Shown in pieces: positions 1-7,651 of a DNA stretch of 31,936 nt. Numbering within the stretch: position 1 is the first letter of the stretch; every line of letters starts with the position of its first letter. The notes under the pieces are model-generated. The model was not told the DNA's origin. It worked only from the letters and a program-made list of their open reading frames with translations, and made no database searches. A program made the translations under genes and the position numbers. Location of the stretch: positions 1 to 31,936 of the forward strand of contig CAZKUN010000090.1 of the NCBI GenBank assembly GCA_964555935.1, given 5' to 3'. The stretch comes from CAZKUN01 sp964555935. GTDB taxonomy: Bacteria; Armatimonadota; Zipacnadia; Zipacnadales; VGFC01.

Positions 1-263
1 GGCTCCATCTCGTCCGCGTTGACGACCATGTACTTCGGGTGGCGCGCGTCATCGCCCATCGGCACGCTCCCCCACTTCAACGCGGTGGGGAAACCGGCGC
101 CGCCTCGGCCCGTCAGGCGCGCCTCCGCGACCATCCCCGTGACATCCTCCGGCCGCATGGACAAGGCCTTGCGCAGCGCCTGGTAGCCGCCCGCTTGCTC
201 GTACTCGAGCAGCGTCATCGGCTCGCGGCCGGGCTGGATGTTCTTCGTCAGGACGCGTTCCAT
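1..263 (-). CDS. nuoF: NADH-quinone oxidoreductase subunit F (NuoF), N-terminal part, cut by window edge
   Basis: NuoF is the NADH- and FMN-binding 51-kDa-type subunit of the peripheral arm of complex I; it also carries cluster N3. Only the first ~87 residues are in the window. I translated them from the ATG at 263, and no stop occurs before position 1. The glycine-rich RGGAGFPTALKWG segment and the following VVNADEMEP are the hallmark nucleotide-binding start of NuoF; the family continues with PGTFKDR, which would lie outside. The start lies 4 bp after the nuoE stop. Last visible gene of the respiratory operon. Identity is secure; nothing can be said about the C-terminal half. Confidence 0.93.
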   Translation of the reverse strand, partial: MERVLTKNIQPGREPMTLLEYEQAGGYQALRKALSMRPEDVTGMVAEARLTGRGGAGFPTALKWGSVPMGDDARHPKYMVVNADEME

Positions 264-267
264 AGGT

Positions 268-732
268 TCACAGGTAGCGGGCGAGAATCTCGTCGACCTT
301 CCCTGGCGTCAGTTGCACGTGAATATCGCCATCGATCGCCATCGCCGGGGCGCGGTCGCACTCACCGAGGCATGCCGTCGGCAATAGCGTGAAGCGGTTG
401 TCCTCGGTCGTCTGCCCAGGCTCGATCCCCAGCGTCTTGCACAGATGATCGCGGATCTCCTGATAGCCGGTCACCCAGCAGCTCACGTTGTCACAGACGA
501 AGATGACGTGCCGACCGGGTTGCTCGCGCAGGATCAGGTTGTAAAACGTCGCCGTGCTGTCGACCTCCGACGGCGTCAGCCCCAGCACCGACGCGATCTC
601 GCGTATGGTCTCATCAGAGACCCAGCCCCGGTGGTCTTGCACGATCTTGAGCGCCTGCGAGACCGCCGCTCGCGGGCTTGGGTAGAGGCGGGTCTCGGCC
701 TCAATGCTCTGGCGTTCATGGTCCGTCAGCAT
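268..732 (-). CDS. nuoE: NADH-quinone oxidoreductase subunit E (NuoE)
   Basis: This is the 24-kDa-type thioredoxin-fold subunit of complex I that carries the [2Fe-2S] cluster N1a. The protein is 154 aa, a normal family length. The four ligands are visible as C80-x4-C85 and C121-x3-C125 (CLGECDRAPA). The N-terminal helical part (YPSPRAAVSQALKIVQDHRG, VDSTATFYN) is also typical. I chose the ATG at 732 because it has a GGGAGA-type ribosome binding site and gives the usual N-terminus; the longer reading frame upstream overlaps the end of nuoCD and has no similarity. The start lies just inside the 15 bp after the nuoCD stop at 747. It pairs functionally with NuoF downstream. Confidence 0.95.
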   Translation of the reverse strand: MLTDHERQSIEAETRLYPSPRAAVSQALKIVQDHRGWVSDETIREIASVLGLTPSEVDSTATFYNLILREQPGRHVIFVCDNVSCWVTGYQEIRDHLCKTLGIEPGQTTEDNRFTLLPTACLGECDRAPAMAIDGDIHVQLTPGKVDEILARYL

Positions 733-746
733 CGCCGTCTCCCTGT

Positions 747-2495
747 TTACCGATCGACATCCGCCAACACGTAATCGATGCTCCCGAGAATCGCCGCCAA
801 GTCCGCTACTGTCGCGCCCTTGCACAGCGCCGGCACGATCTGCACGTGCGGGAATGACGGCGCTCGGATTCGGACGCGGTATGGCACGACGTCCTCATCG
901 CTGATGAGCGTGTAGCGATTCTGGCCCTTCGTGGCCTCCACGCAACAGCCGGCCTCGCCCGCCGGTATGACAGGCCCCCAAGATACGTTGACGAAGTGCG
1001 TGATCAGCGTCTCGATATCTTCCAGCGTCTCCGGCCTTGTGGGCGGCGTGGATAGCAAGTGGTCCGACTTGTAGCGCCCCGGCGGCATGTTGGCGACGCA
1101 CTGCTCCACGATCCGGACGCTCTGGCGAATCTCCTCGAGATGCACCGCCGCCCGGTCGTAGCAGTCCCCTGTCTCGCCGATGGGCACGTCGAATTCGAAG
1201 TGCTCGTATCCGCCATACGGGCGCTGCTTGCGCAGGTCCCAGTTGACGCCCGAGGCGCGGAGCATGGGGCCCGTCGCGCCCCACGCCAGCCCGTCCGCCG
1301 CGCCCATGCAGCCAATTCCACGCGTGCGAACCCGGAAGATCTTGTTGCCGAGCAGCATCTCCTCGTACTCGCGCACCTTGCCCGGCAGAACCTTCAGCAC
1401 GTCGCCGATCAGCTCTTCCCAACCGTTGGGCAGATCCTGGGCCACTCCGCCGATGCGAAACCACGCCGGGTGCATGCGCGCGCCGGTGATCGTCTCGATC
1501 ACGTCGAGCACTCGCTCGCGATCGTTGAACGCGAAAAACACCGGCGACATCATCCCCAGGTCCTGCGCGAACGTGCCCAGGAACACCAGGTGACTCGATA
1601 TGCGAAACAGCTCCGCCAGCATGATCCGAATGACTTGCGCGCGGTCGGGAACATCAATCCCGCCGAGGCTCTCGACCGCCATGACGTACGGCAGGTTGTT
1701 CATGACCCCGCCGAGGTAGTCGACCCGGTCGGTATACGGGATGTAGGTGTGCCAGCTCTGCCGCTCGCCCATCTTCTCCGCGCCACGGTGGTGGAAGCCG
1801 ATGTCAGGCACGGAGTTTACGATCTCTTCGCCGTCGAGCTGCAGCACGACCCGCAACACGCCATGCGTGCTGGGGTGGTGTGGACCGAAGTTCAGGAACA
1901 GATAATCGAAGTCTTCGCCGTGCTCTTCCAGTCCCCACTCGTCGGGCTGGAATCGCATCGACTCCATCATCTCCGCTTGCACGTCGTCGGGCATCTCAAA
2001 TGGCTCCATCTCCGTCGCCCGAGCCGGGTGTTCCTTGCGAAGCGGATGGCCCTCCCACCACGGCGGCATCAATATCCTGCGCATCCTGGCGTGTCCGTCA
2101 AAGCCGATCCCAAACATATCCCACGCCTCGCGCTCATACCAATCCGCGCAAGGCCAGAGGTCGGTGACGGTCGGCAAGCTCGGATTCTCGCCGAGCAGCG
2201 GCACCTTCAGCCGCACGTCGGACTCCCGATCCGGCGATGACAGGTCGTACACAACCGTGAAGTCAGCCGGCGGCTGAGTCTCCCTGTGCTGGCGGACACG
2301 CTCGTCGATCGCCCAAAGATCGTGGAGCATCACGTACGGCTCATCCACATCATCCTGCAGATACGCCAGCACGGACGCCACATCGCCGGCTCCGACCCAG
2401 CACGTTGGGACGCCGTCGCGCGCGCAGGCGTCCTCGGCGATTCCCTCGCCGAAGCGCTCCCTAAGCTGTTGCAGAATGCCGTTGCTTTCGCTCAT
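747..2495 (-). CDS. nuoC: NADH-quinone oxidoreductase fused subunits C and D (NuoCD)
   Basis: A single 582-aa protein combining the 30-kDa (NuoC) and 49-kDa (NuoD) subunits of complex I, which help form the quinone site. The NuoC part covers about residues 1-185 and has EREAWDMFGIGFDGHARMRR followed by GHPLRKE. The NuoD part covers about 205-582 and has NFGPHHPSTHGVLR, DIGFHHRGAEK, YTDRVDYLGG, RTRGIGCMG and a C-terminus ending in VLADVDR, the usual NuoD end. The fusion is known from E. coli-type complex I, and the neighbouring NuoB and NuoA also resemble that type. It starts 9 bp after the nuoB stop. A 393-aa open frame on the opposite strand is a shadow. Confidence 0.96.
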   Translation of the reverse strand: MSESNGILQQLRERFGEGIAEDACARDGVPTCWVGAGDVASVLAYLQDDVDEPYVMLHDLWAIDERVRQHRETQPPADFTVVYDLSSPDRESDVRLKVPLLGENPSLPTVTDLWPCADWYEREAWDMFGIGFDGHARMRRILMPPWWEGHPLRKEHPARATEMEPFEMPDDVQAEMMESMRFQPDEWGLEEHGEDFDYLFLNFGPHHPSTHGVLRVVLQLDGEEIVNSVPDIGFHHRGAEKMGERQSWHTYIPYTDRVDYLGGVMNNLPYVMAVESLGGIDVPDRAQVIRIMLAELFRISSHLVFLGTFAQDLGMMSPVFFAFNDRERVLDVIETITGARMHPAWFRIGGVAQDLPNGWEELIGDVLKVLPGKVREYEEMLLGNKIFRVRTRGIGCMGAADGLAWGATGPMLRASGVNWDLRKQRPYGGYEHFEFDVPIGETGDCYDRAAVHLEEIRQSVRIVEQCVANMPPGRYKSDHLLSTPPTRPETLEDIETLITHFVNVSWGPVIPAGEAGCCVEATKGQNRYTLISDEDVVPYRVRIRAPSFPHVQIVPALCKGATVADLAAILGSIDYVLADVDR

Positions 2496-2504
2496 CGTTC
2501 CCCG

Positions 2505-3089
2505 TTAGATGTCGTCCGGCGGCCGCAACGTCGTCTCGCCGCGAAGTGCCGGCGGCTCGAGACCCTTGCGACTCGGCATCTCGGTCGGGTGCGTGTCCTG
2601 CGGCCCGGCCACCCAGCTCAGCGGTCGCTTCTCGTTGCCGACTGCTTCCCTCAGCATGAGCAGCCCGTTCATAAACGCATCCGGGCTCGGGGGGCACCCC
2701 GGGATGTACACGTCCACGGGGAGGATCTTGTCGACGCCTTGCACGACGCTGTAGATGTCGTACATCCCGCCCGAATTCGCGCACGAGCCCATCGAGATGA
2801 CCCAGCGAGGCTCCATCATCTGGTCGTAGAGGTGCCTGACGACCGGCGCCATCTTCTGAAAGACGGTCCCCGCGATGATCATCACGTCGGCCTCCCGCGG
2901 AGTGCTGCGGATGACCTCGGAGCCGAAGCGCGCGATGTCGTAGCGGCTTGTCAGGCTCGTCGCGGTCTCGACGTAGCAGCAGCTCAGCCCGAAGTTAAAG
3001 GGCCAGAGCGAGTTCTTGCGCCCCCACGCCACGAGATCGCGCAGGCGCGCCCAGACAATGTGTTCGCGTGGAGCGTCGCCAGGCATCAT
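2505..3089 (-). CDS. nuoB: NADH-quinone oxidoreductase subunit B (NuoB)
   Basis: This subunit holds [4Fe-4S] cluster N2, which passes electrons to quinone in complex I. In this 194-aa protein the ligands are the tandem C37-C38 (GLSCCYVETA), C103 (SMGSCANSGG) and C132 (IPGCPPSPD). The sequence WGRKNSLWPFNFGLSCCY and the C-terminal LRPPDDI resemble the E. coli-type NuoB rather than the shorter form with CCAIEMM. Two ATGs are adjacent (3089 and 3086); the first overlaps the nuoA stop as ATGA, so coupled translation is likely and I used it. Confidence 0.96.
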   Translation of the reverse strand: MMPGDAPREHIVWARLRDLVAWGRKNSLWPFNFGLSCCYVETATSLTSRYDIARFGSEVIRSTPREADVMIIAGTVFQKMAPVVRHLYDQMMEPRWVISMGSCANSGGMYDIYSVVQGVDKILPVDVYIPGCPPSPDAFMNGLLMLREAVGNEKRPLSWVAGPQDTHPTEMPSRKGLEPPALRGETTLRPPDDI

Positions 3090-3505
3090 TCGTCTTCCTC
3101 CCCGCCGCCCGGGTCTCGGCGACAGCTTCGCGGGCCCCAGTCAAGCGCGCCCTCGCGCCAGATGTACATCAGCCCGGCGAGAAGTAGCGCAACGAAAATG
3201 ACGATCTCGAGATACCCGATCCAGCCTAGCTCGCGCACCGACGTGGCCCAGGCAAAGACGAACACCGCCTCAAGGTCGAAGATGACGAAGAACACGGCCA
3301 CCAGGTAGAAATCGACCGACAGCTTCGGCCTCGCCGAGCCCGTCGGGAGCATCCCCGCCTCGTACGGCACCTCGTTGGGATCGCGTCTCCCACGCGGGCC
3401 GAGCACGTATGAGAGCCCAAGCATCCCAAGCACGACGATCAGCACCAGCGCCCCGTAAACGAGGAGCGGCCAATCCGCGCTCAGCATGTCGGTGGTGCCA
3501 TCCAT
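3086..3505 (-). CDS. nuoA: NADH-quinone oxidoreductase subunit A (NuoA)
   Basis: A small membrane subunit of complex I with three TM helices, near the quinone-site junction of the two arms. The 139-aa protein has helices at about 12-36, 68-92 and 96-117. It carries the conserved block PYEAG(M)xPxGSARxKLSVxFYLVAVFFVIFDLEA and ends the third helix with REGALDWGP, as in E. coli NuoA (GALDWTP). I chose the ATG at 3505, 4 bp from the stop of the upstream cytochrome gene. The longer frame to 3595 would overlap that gene and adds non-family sequence. It is the first nuo gene, so complex I starts inside the operon rather than at its own promoter. Confidence 0.95.
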   Translation of the reverse strand: MDGTTDMLSADWPLLVYGALVLIVVLGMLGLSYVLGPRGRRDPNEVPYEAGMLPTGSARPKLSVDFYLVAVFFVIFDLEAVFVFAWATSVRELGWIGYLEIVIFVALLLAGLMYIWREGALDWGPRSCRRDPGGGEEDE

Positions 3506-3509
3506 AGCG

Positions 3510-3980
3510 TTACTCCGCCAACTTCCGCACGTAGGCCACGATCTGCCATCGCCGCTCAGCCGGAACCGTTGACTCCATGACCGGGTCGTGCCCAACGCCC
3601 GTCAGCATCGCGCGACACAATTCGCCGTCGGCCATGGCCTGCGCGTCCAGTTCGCTCAAGTCCGTCGGCGCCGGGTCATACGCTTCGCCGACGGGAGTGT
3701 GCCCGCGACCGTCGGCGCCATGGCACATCAGGCAGTAATACCCGTAGTACAGCTCGCCCTCTTCGATCACATCCGACGTCACGCGCAGCGGGGTCTCAGC
3801 GTCGGCGGCCGGCAGCTCAACCGTCCCTCCGACCGGCACGGTCCCGGTCGGCATGTCCGGCATCTGCTGCTCGAACGGCCGCACCGACGGCTGGTGTTCC
3901 ATGCGCGGCAAGCACGATGAGACTAACGCGCTCAGACACGCGATTGCCACCAGGCTTGCCGCCGCTCTGATCCCCGTCAT
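3510..3980 (-). CDS. Lipoprotein mono-heme cytochrome c, ActE-like
   Basis: A 156-aa exported protein with a hydrophobic signal and a lipobox-like end (LVSSC, Cys about 23), so it is probably a lipid-anchored periplasmic cytochrome. One heme c site, CLMCH, lies near residue 84 in the context GYYCLMCHGADGRG, and a likely Met ligand follows (PVMES). The C-terminal RRWQIVAYVRKLAE is a typical cytochrome c helix. In alternative complex III, ActE is a mono-heme lipoprotein of this type, so this could be the ActE of the complex encoded upstream; a free electron shuttle to the oxidase is the alternative. Its start overlaps the previous small gene as ATGA. Confidence 0.85.
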   Translation of the reverse strand: MTGIRAAASLVAIACLSALVSSCLPRMEHQPSVRPFEQQMPDMPTGTVPVGGTVELPAADAETPLRVTSDVIEEGELYYGYYCLMCHGADGRGHTPVGEAYDPAPTDLSELDAQAMADGELCRAMLTGVGHDPVMESTVPAERRWQIVAYVRKLAE

Positions 3981-4216
3981 CGCTCGTCCTCATCAAGGTG
4001 CGGCACTTGCTCCGGCACGGGGTCCGCATCCGGCCTCGCATCGGTCGTGTACCGCGATTCGCCCGGCAGCACGTCCGGCGTCCCATAGCCCCACGTCGGC
4101 GGCCGGTCGCCGATGAAGTAGAAGATACCGAGGCACCAGGCCGCCAGCCACAGCGTCAGCAGCAGCACGATTCCCCACGTTCGGATTGTGAGTTTCAACT
4201 CCGGCGTCAGCTTCAT
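3977..4216 (-). CDS. Small single-TM protein of the respiratory operon
   Basis: A 79-aa protein I do not recognise. It has a short charged N-terminus (MKLTPELKLTIRTWG), one TM helix at about 15-36, and a polar, acidic, proline-rich tail ending in HLDEDER. No heme motif and no metal ligands stand out. It lies 11 bp after the two-TM protein and overlaps the cytochrome c gene by ATGA, so it is translated with them. By position it may be an accessory subunit of the oxidase or of alternative complex III. Confidence 0.7.
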   Translation of the reverse strand: MKLTPELKLTIRTWGIVLLLTLWLAAWCLGIFYFIGDRPPTWGYGTPDVLPGESRYTTDARPDADPVPEQVPHLDEDER

Positions 4217-4227
4217 GCGAGACTCAC

Positions 4228-4482
4228 TTAGATATTCGGCTTCGCCAACCAGACGAACAACACGTAACCGATCATGCCGGTCACCATCGTAACGTAAAGG
4301 ACGATGAGCAGCGCCGGGATGCGCTGATTCGATACCATGATGCCGCCGGGGACTTCCTCGATCTCATGCCGCTCCGGATCGTCCGCCGCGACGGTGGCGC
4401 GATAGGCCAGGTAGCCCATGATCGACAGGGCCGAGCCTACCAGCATCATCAGCATCATCCAGCTCGTCCACACCGCACCCAC
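4228..4482 (-). CDS. Small two-TM protein of the respiratory operon
   Basis: An 84-aa protein with two hydrophobic helices, about 5-27 (WTSWMMLMMLVGSALSIMGY) and 57-80, joined by a charged loop (DDPERHEIEEVPGG). I do not recognise a family. The hydrophobic part is rich in Met, and the second half, QRIPALLIVLYVTMVTGMIGYV, resembles small oxidase-associated subunits only in a general way. It sits between the CcoS-like gene (19 bp upstream) and the single-TM gene (11 bp downstream). A role as a structural or assembly subunit of the oxidase or ACIII is inferred from position alone. Confidence 0.7.
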   Translation of the reverse strand: MGAVWTSWMMLMMLVGSALSIMGYLAYRATVAADDPERHEIEEVPGGIMVSNQRIPALLIVLYVTMVTGMIGYVLFVWLAKPNI

Positions 4483-4501
4483 GGGCCGTCTCCTGTATTG
4501 C

Positions 4502-4759
4502 CTACTTCACATACACTCGCACGGCGCACATCACGATCACGGCCGCGCCCATCGCCACCAGGATCACCGGCACGACGAGAGCGTGCCAAGGGGTGCCGGT
4601 CGCCGGCTCCTCATCCACCAGCGCCGGCGCCTCGATCGGCACGCGCCGGGCTGCTTGCTCCGACGAGAACTGCCTCGTTCGCACGGCCCAGATGAACGCG
4701 GCCGATGTCATCGCCACGCCCAGGACCGCGTACATCGTCCACATCAGGAGCAAGCTCAT
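4502..4759 (-). CDS. CcoS-like cbb3 oxidase assembly protein with an extra TM helix
   Basis: The 85-aa protein has an N-terminal TM helix followed by FIWAVRTRQFSSEQ, very similar to the signature of CcoS (FxWAVRxGQFDD), a small protein needed for cofactor insertion into cbb3 oxidases. Unlike ordinary CcoS, which ends soon after this motif, it continues with a linker and a second TM helix at about 60-81. It overlaps the stop of the ccoO-like gene as ATGA. Context and motif support an assembly factor; the second helix is unusual. I leave the symbol empty because the acidic DD of the motif is replaced. Confidence 0.65.
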   Translation of the reverse strand: MSLLLMWTMYAVLGVAMTSAAFIWAVRTRQFSSEQAARRVPIEAPALVDEEPATGTPWHALVVPVILVAMGAAVIVMCAVRVYVK

Positions 4760-5739
4760 TCGGCTTCCTCCTCGTCATCAGGCGAAGGCATCTCCGGCCC
4801 CTCATACGCGACGGGAATCTCGTCCTCGCTGTACTGGTAGTCGACCTTCCCGATGAAGTTGTAGGCGATGTAGTTTGAGACATCCCAGATCTTGGCCGAC
4901 TCGAGGTGCGTCTTGAAATACGGCATCGCCGATCCCGTGACGCCGTTCATGATTTGGTAATACAGGATCCCGCCGATGTACTTGTCATCGACCAGATTCC
5001 GCCTCAGGGAAGCGAAGTTCTGCGGCTGGGGATCGAGGAACTCAGCGGCCGGGCCTCGGCCGTCGCCGCTGGCGCCATGACATCCGACGCAGTACATCTG
5101 GTAGATCCGCTCGCCCCGCGCCAAGGCCGGCTCGCTGGGCGGGTATGGGTTTGGCATCACGCGCCAGACCTCGGGCACGTTCGCGTGCAGCCATTCGATG
5201 CTCTCGTCCGGGCCCGCGGCATACGCCGCGCGCGCCTGCTCGCCCCACGTCTCCTGCCTCTGCACGCGGAAGTCGGCGTCTTTGGCCCCGAGCGACTGCA
5301 CGTAACCGATCAGGTCGGAGATCTCCGCATCCGAGTGGAAGCTGAACTCGGGCATCACCGACATCGGGCTCGTGTAGCGCGGATTCTCGAAGTGCGCGAC
5401 GTGCCAATCGTCCGGATGCTCGCCGCCCTCTTGCGACAGATCCGGCCCCGTGCGCTGGCTGCCTAGCAGCGGGGGAAGCTGCCCGGCGTAGTCTCCCGCT
5501 TGCGCGATCCGCTGCGCGCCGAGACCCCAGTCCTGCGGCCGCACGTACTGCGAGTGGCAGTAGATGCACCCGTTCTTGATGTAGATCTCGCGCCCGCGCA
5601 GTTCCTCATCCGTGAGCGCGCGCCACGATTCCGACGGCACGTGCGACATCGTCCACTGGGGGATCTTGACGACGTCAATGAACGCCGTCCAGAAGAGCAT
5701 CATCGATCCGACGATTATCACGACGGGAGACATTCTCAC
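4756..5739 (-). CDS. ccoO: CcoO-type cytochrome c subunit fused to a second cytochrome c domain
   Basis: An electron-input subunit of a cbb3-like oxidase. Counting from the internal ATG at 5733 (325 aa): an N-terminal TM anchor at 3-20; the CcoO domain with heme motif C56IYCH60 in GREIYIKNGCIYCHSQYVRP, then GSQRTGPDLSQEGG and a Met ligand (VMPEF); a linker; and a second heme domain with C215VGCH219 and Met in GSAMPYF, in the place of CcoP. The tail is acidic. I prefer the GTG at 5739: it overlaps the ccoN stop as GTGA and lies 11 nt after a GGGGGGAG site, whereas the ATG at 5733 is 17 nt away. The longer upstream frame is a ccoN shadow. Confidence 0.88.
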   Translation of the reverse strand: MRMSPVVIIVGSMMLFWTAFIDVVKIPQWTMSHVPSESWRALTDEELRGREIYIKNGCIYCHSQYVRPQDWGLGAQRIAQAGDYAGQLPPLLGSQRTGPDLSQEGGEHPDDWHVAHFENPRYTSPMSVMPEFSFHSDAEISDLIGYVQSLGAKDADFRVQRQETWGEQARAAYAAGPDESIEWLHANVPEVWRVMPNPYPPSEPALARGERIYQMYCVGCHGASGDGRGPAAEFLDPQPQNFASLRRNLVDDKYIGGILYYQIMNGVTGSAMPYFKTHLESAKIWDVSNYIAYNFIGKVDYQYSEDEIPVAYEGPEMPSPDDEEEAE

Positions 5740-7121
5740 GAGTCTATTGGCTCCCCCCGGTAGAGTGTCATGACCACGTTGTAAAGCCCAACGCACGCGC
5801 CCGCGACGACCATCACGCCAAACGCCCCACGAGCGGCCATGTACGGCGCGATCATGCCCAGCGTCCGGTAGACCGTGCCGCCGTTGTTCCAGACCTCGCC
5901 CTGCACGAGCCCCGCCGTCGTCAGCACGAGGAAGAACCCCGTCACGCCGATCAGGAGGAGCCAATACTGAAGCCCGGCGAGGGCGTTGCTGTAGATCTTC
6001 CGGCCGCTCACGAGTGGCAGCACGAAGTACATCGCCCCCAGCGCGATGAACGCGGCAAAGCCCAGCAGCGCGATGTGCGCGTGGGCCACGACCCAGTTGT
6101 TGAAGTGCGTGTGCCGCTGCACGGACGGCAATGACTGGAACGGCCCCTGCGTGCAGACGATGAAGTAAAAAACGGTGCCGGTGAAGATCATTTTCCCGGC
6201 GATATTGCTGGTGAAATTCGCCAGCGATCCGCGCATCGTCAGCCAGAGATTCACAAGCACCGTAACGACGGGAATCACCATCGCCACGCTGTCGATCGTC
6301 GAGATCGTCTTCAACCAAGTCGGCACCGGCGCCTGCAGGAGGTGGTGCGCGCCGATGTGAGTGTTGATCGCCAGCAGCGTCCAGAAGCCAATCAGCGAGA
6401 GCGTGTGGCTGTAGAGCGGCTTCTTGGCGATGCGCGGGATGATGTAGTACGCCGCCGCGACCGCCATCGGCGTTGTCACCAACCCGAAGATGTTGTGCCC
6501 ATACCACCAGAGCCAGATAGCGTCCAGCAGTCCGCTCATCGATCCAACGTGCGGCTTCCACATCACGTTGCCCGGAATGTAGAGCAAGCAGGGCCAGAGC
6601 AGCCCTCCCAGCCCGTACCAAACCGAGACGTAGAGCACGTTCTCTTTCCGGTTGATGACGGTCATCAACACGCAGATCACGAGGAACAGGAGCGTGAAGA
6701 CGACGAGAACATCAATCGGGAAGATCAGCTCCGCGTATTCCCGCCCCTGGGTCATGCCCATCGGCAGCGTCACGCACGTCGCGATCATCGCGGCATTCCA
6801 GAGCCACAGCGCGCAGTTGGCCAGGCGCTCGCTATAGAGCGGCGTCTTCAGCACAACCGGGATGATGTAGAGCGTCGCGCCGATCAGTAGCGAAGTGATG
6901 AACCCGAGCAGCACGATGTTCGTGTGCGCCGGGCGAATCCGGCCGAACTCGAGCCACGCGATGCCGCCGAACAGATCCGGCGCGATGAGGTGAATCGCAC
7001 CGATCAGGCCCCATGCGGTGCCCACGACGAACCACACCGCGCCCGTCACCAGCCAACGCCGGGCGGCGGAGTTCTCATCGGGCGGCAGGATTTGGTCGGT
7101 CACTCTGTTGATGAGTGTCAT
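5736..7121 (-). CDS. ccoN: cbb3-like cytochrome c oxidase catalytic subunit (CcoN-like)
   Basis: The 461-aa polytopic protein (about 12 TM helices) is a heme-copper oxidase subunit I of the C (cbb3) type, reducing O2 at a heme b3-CuB centre. Visible ligand motifs in order: RPAHTNIVLLGF (low-spin heme), WWYGHNIFG (CuB His), HIGAHHLLQAPVP (two CuB His), and HTHFNNWVVAHAHIALLGF (heme b3 and low-spin heme His). LYIIPVVLKTPLYSE and KPLYSHTLSLIGFW resemble CcoN. The start at 7121 gives an ATGA overlap with actA; the longer frame to 7247 is a shadow. The sequence around the last His pair differs from proteobacterial CcoN, so it may be a divergent branch. Confidence 0.92.
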   Translation of the reverse strand: MTLINRVTDQILPPDENSAARRWLVTGAVWFVVGTAWGLIGAIHLIAPDLFGGIAWLEFGRIRPAHTNIVLLGFITSLLIGATLYIIPVVLKTPLYSERLANCALWLWNAAMIATCVTLPMGMTQGREYAELIFPIDVLVVFTLLFLVICVLMTVINRKENVLYVSVWYGLGGLLWPCLLYIPGNVMWKPHVGSMSGLLDAIWLWWYGHNIFGLVTTPMAVAAAYYIIPRIAKKPLYSHTLSLIGFWTLLAINTHIGAHHLLQAPVPTWLKTISTIDSVAMVIPVVTVLVNLWLTMRGSLANFTSNIAGKMIFTGTVFYFIVCTQGPFQSLPSVQRHTHFNNWVVAHAHIALLGFAAFIALGAMYFVLPLVSGRKIYSNALAGLQYWLLLIGVTGFFLVLTTAGLVQGEVWNNGGTVYRTLGMIAPYMAARGAFGVMVVAGACVGLYNVVMTLYRGEPIDS

Positions 7122-7651
7122 CGGTGACACGTCCAGCAATCCACGGATGCCTCGTGCTCGGGCTTGCGGTGGCAATCCACGCAGAAGCCCATGGAGAGCT
7201 TCTGGTTGAGGATAACCCGGTCCATCGATTTCACGTCGCCATGGCACTCAGCGCAGTCGATCCCCTTGAGGAGGTGCGCCTCGTGGTTGAAATACGCGTG
7301 GTCCGGCAAATCGTAAACCCGCACCCACTCGATCGGTTCATTCCGCTCGCGCGCCTCGTGCAGTTTGGCAATGGGATCGAACCGGTCGGCGATGACCTCG
7401 TGACACAGCAGGCATTTCTCGAGTTCGGGCACCCCCGCCACTGGCGACCGGTCCGCGCCCGTGTGGCAGAAGTAGCAACTGATCTCACGGATCCCCGCAT
7501 GCCGGAGATGACTGAACGGTATCGGCTGTTTCGGGCCGACAGCGTGAGGGCGCAGGGCCCAGACGGCACCTGTCGCGATCAAGCTAATGACCGCGATCCA
7601 CGCGAGCCAGACGAGCGCGCGTCTGGCGATTTTGGCGATGATCTCGCGCAT
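7118..7651 (-). CDS. actA: Alternative complex III penta-heme cytochrome c subunit ActA
   Basis: A 177-aa protein with one N-terminal TM helix (about 13-33) and five CxxCH heme sites: C59-H63, C80-H84, C133-H137, C157-H161 and C172-H176. Extra His residues (PFSHLRHAG, FNHEAHLLKG) are suitable as distal ligands, as in the class III/NrfH-like multiheme domain. ActA is the membrane-anchored penta-heme subunit that takes electrons from ActB in alternative complex III. The start overlaps the actD stop by one base (TAATG). In this operon actA follows actD, whereas in Rhodothermus-type operons it comes first. Confidence 0.92.
   Translation of the reverse strand: MREIIAKIARRALVWLAWIAVISLIATGAVWALRPHAVGPKQPIPFSHLRHAGIREISCYFCHTGADRSPVAGVPELEKCLLCHEVIADRFDPIAKLHEARERNEPIEWVRVYDLPDHAYFNHEAHLLKGIDCAECHGDVKSMDRVILNQKLSMGFCVDCHRKPEHEASVDCWTCHR

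Noticed and set aside
1059..2240. 393-aa open frame opposite nuoCD
   Set aside because: Shadow of a secure gene; no family pattern, and the composition follows the opposite strand.
3086..3595. Longer NuoA start at 3595
   Set aside because: It overlaps the cytochrome c gene by 86 bp and adds a sequence unlike NuoA.
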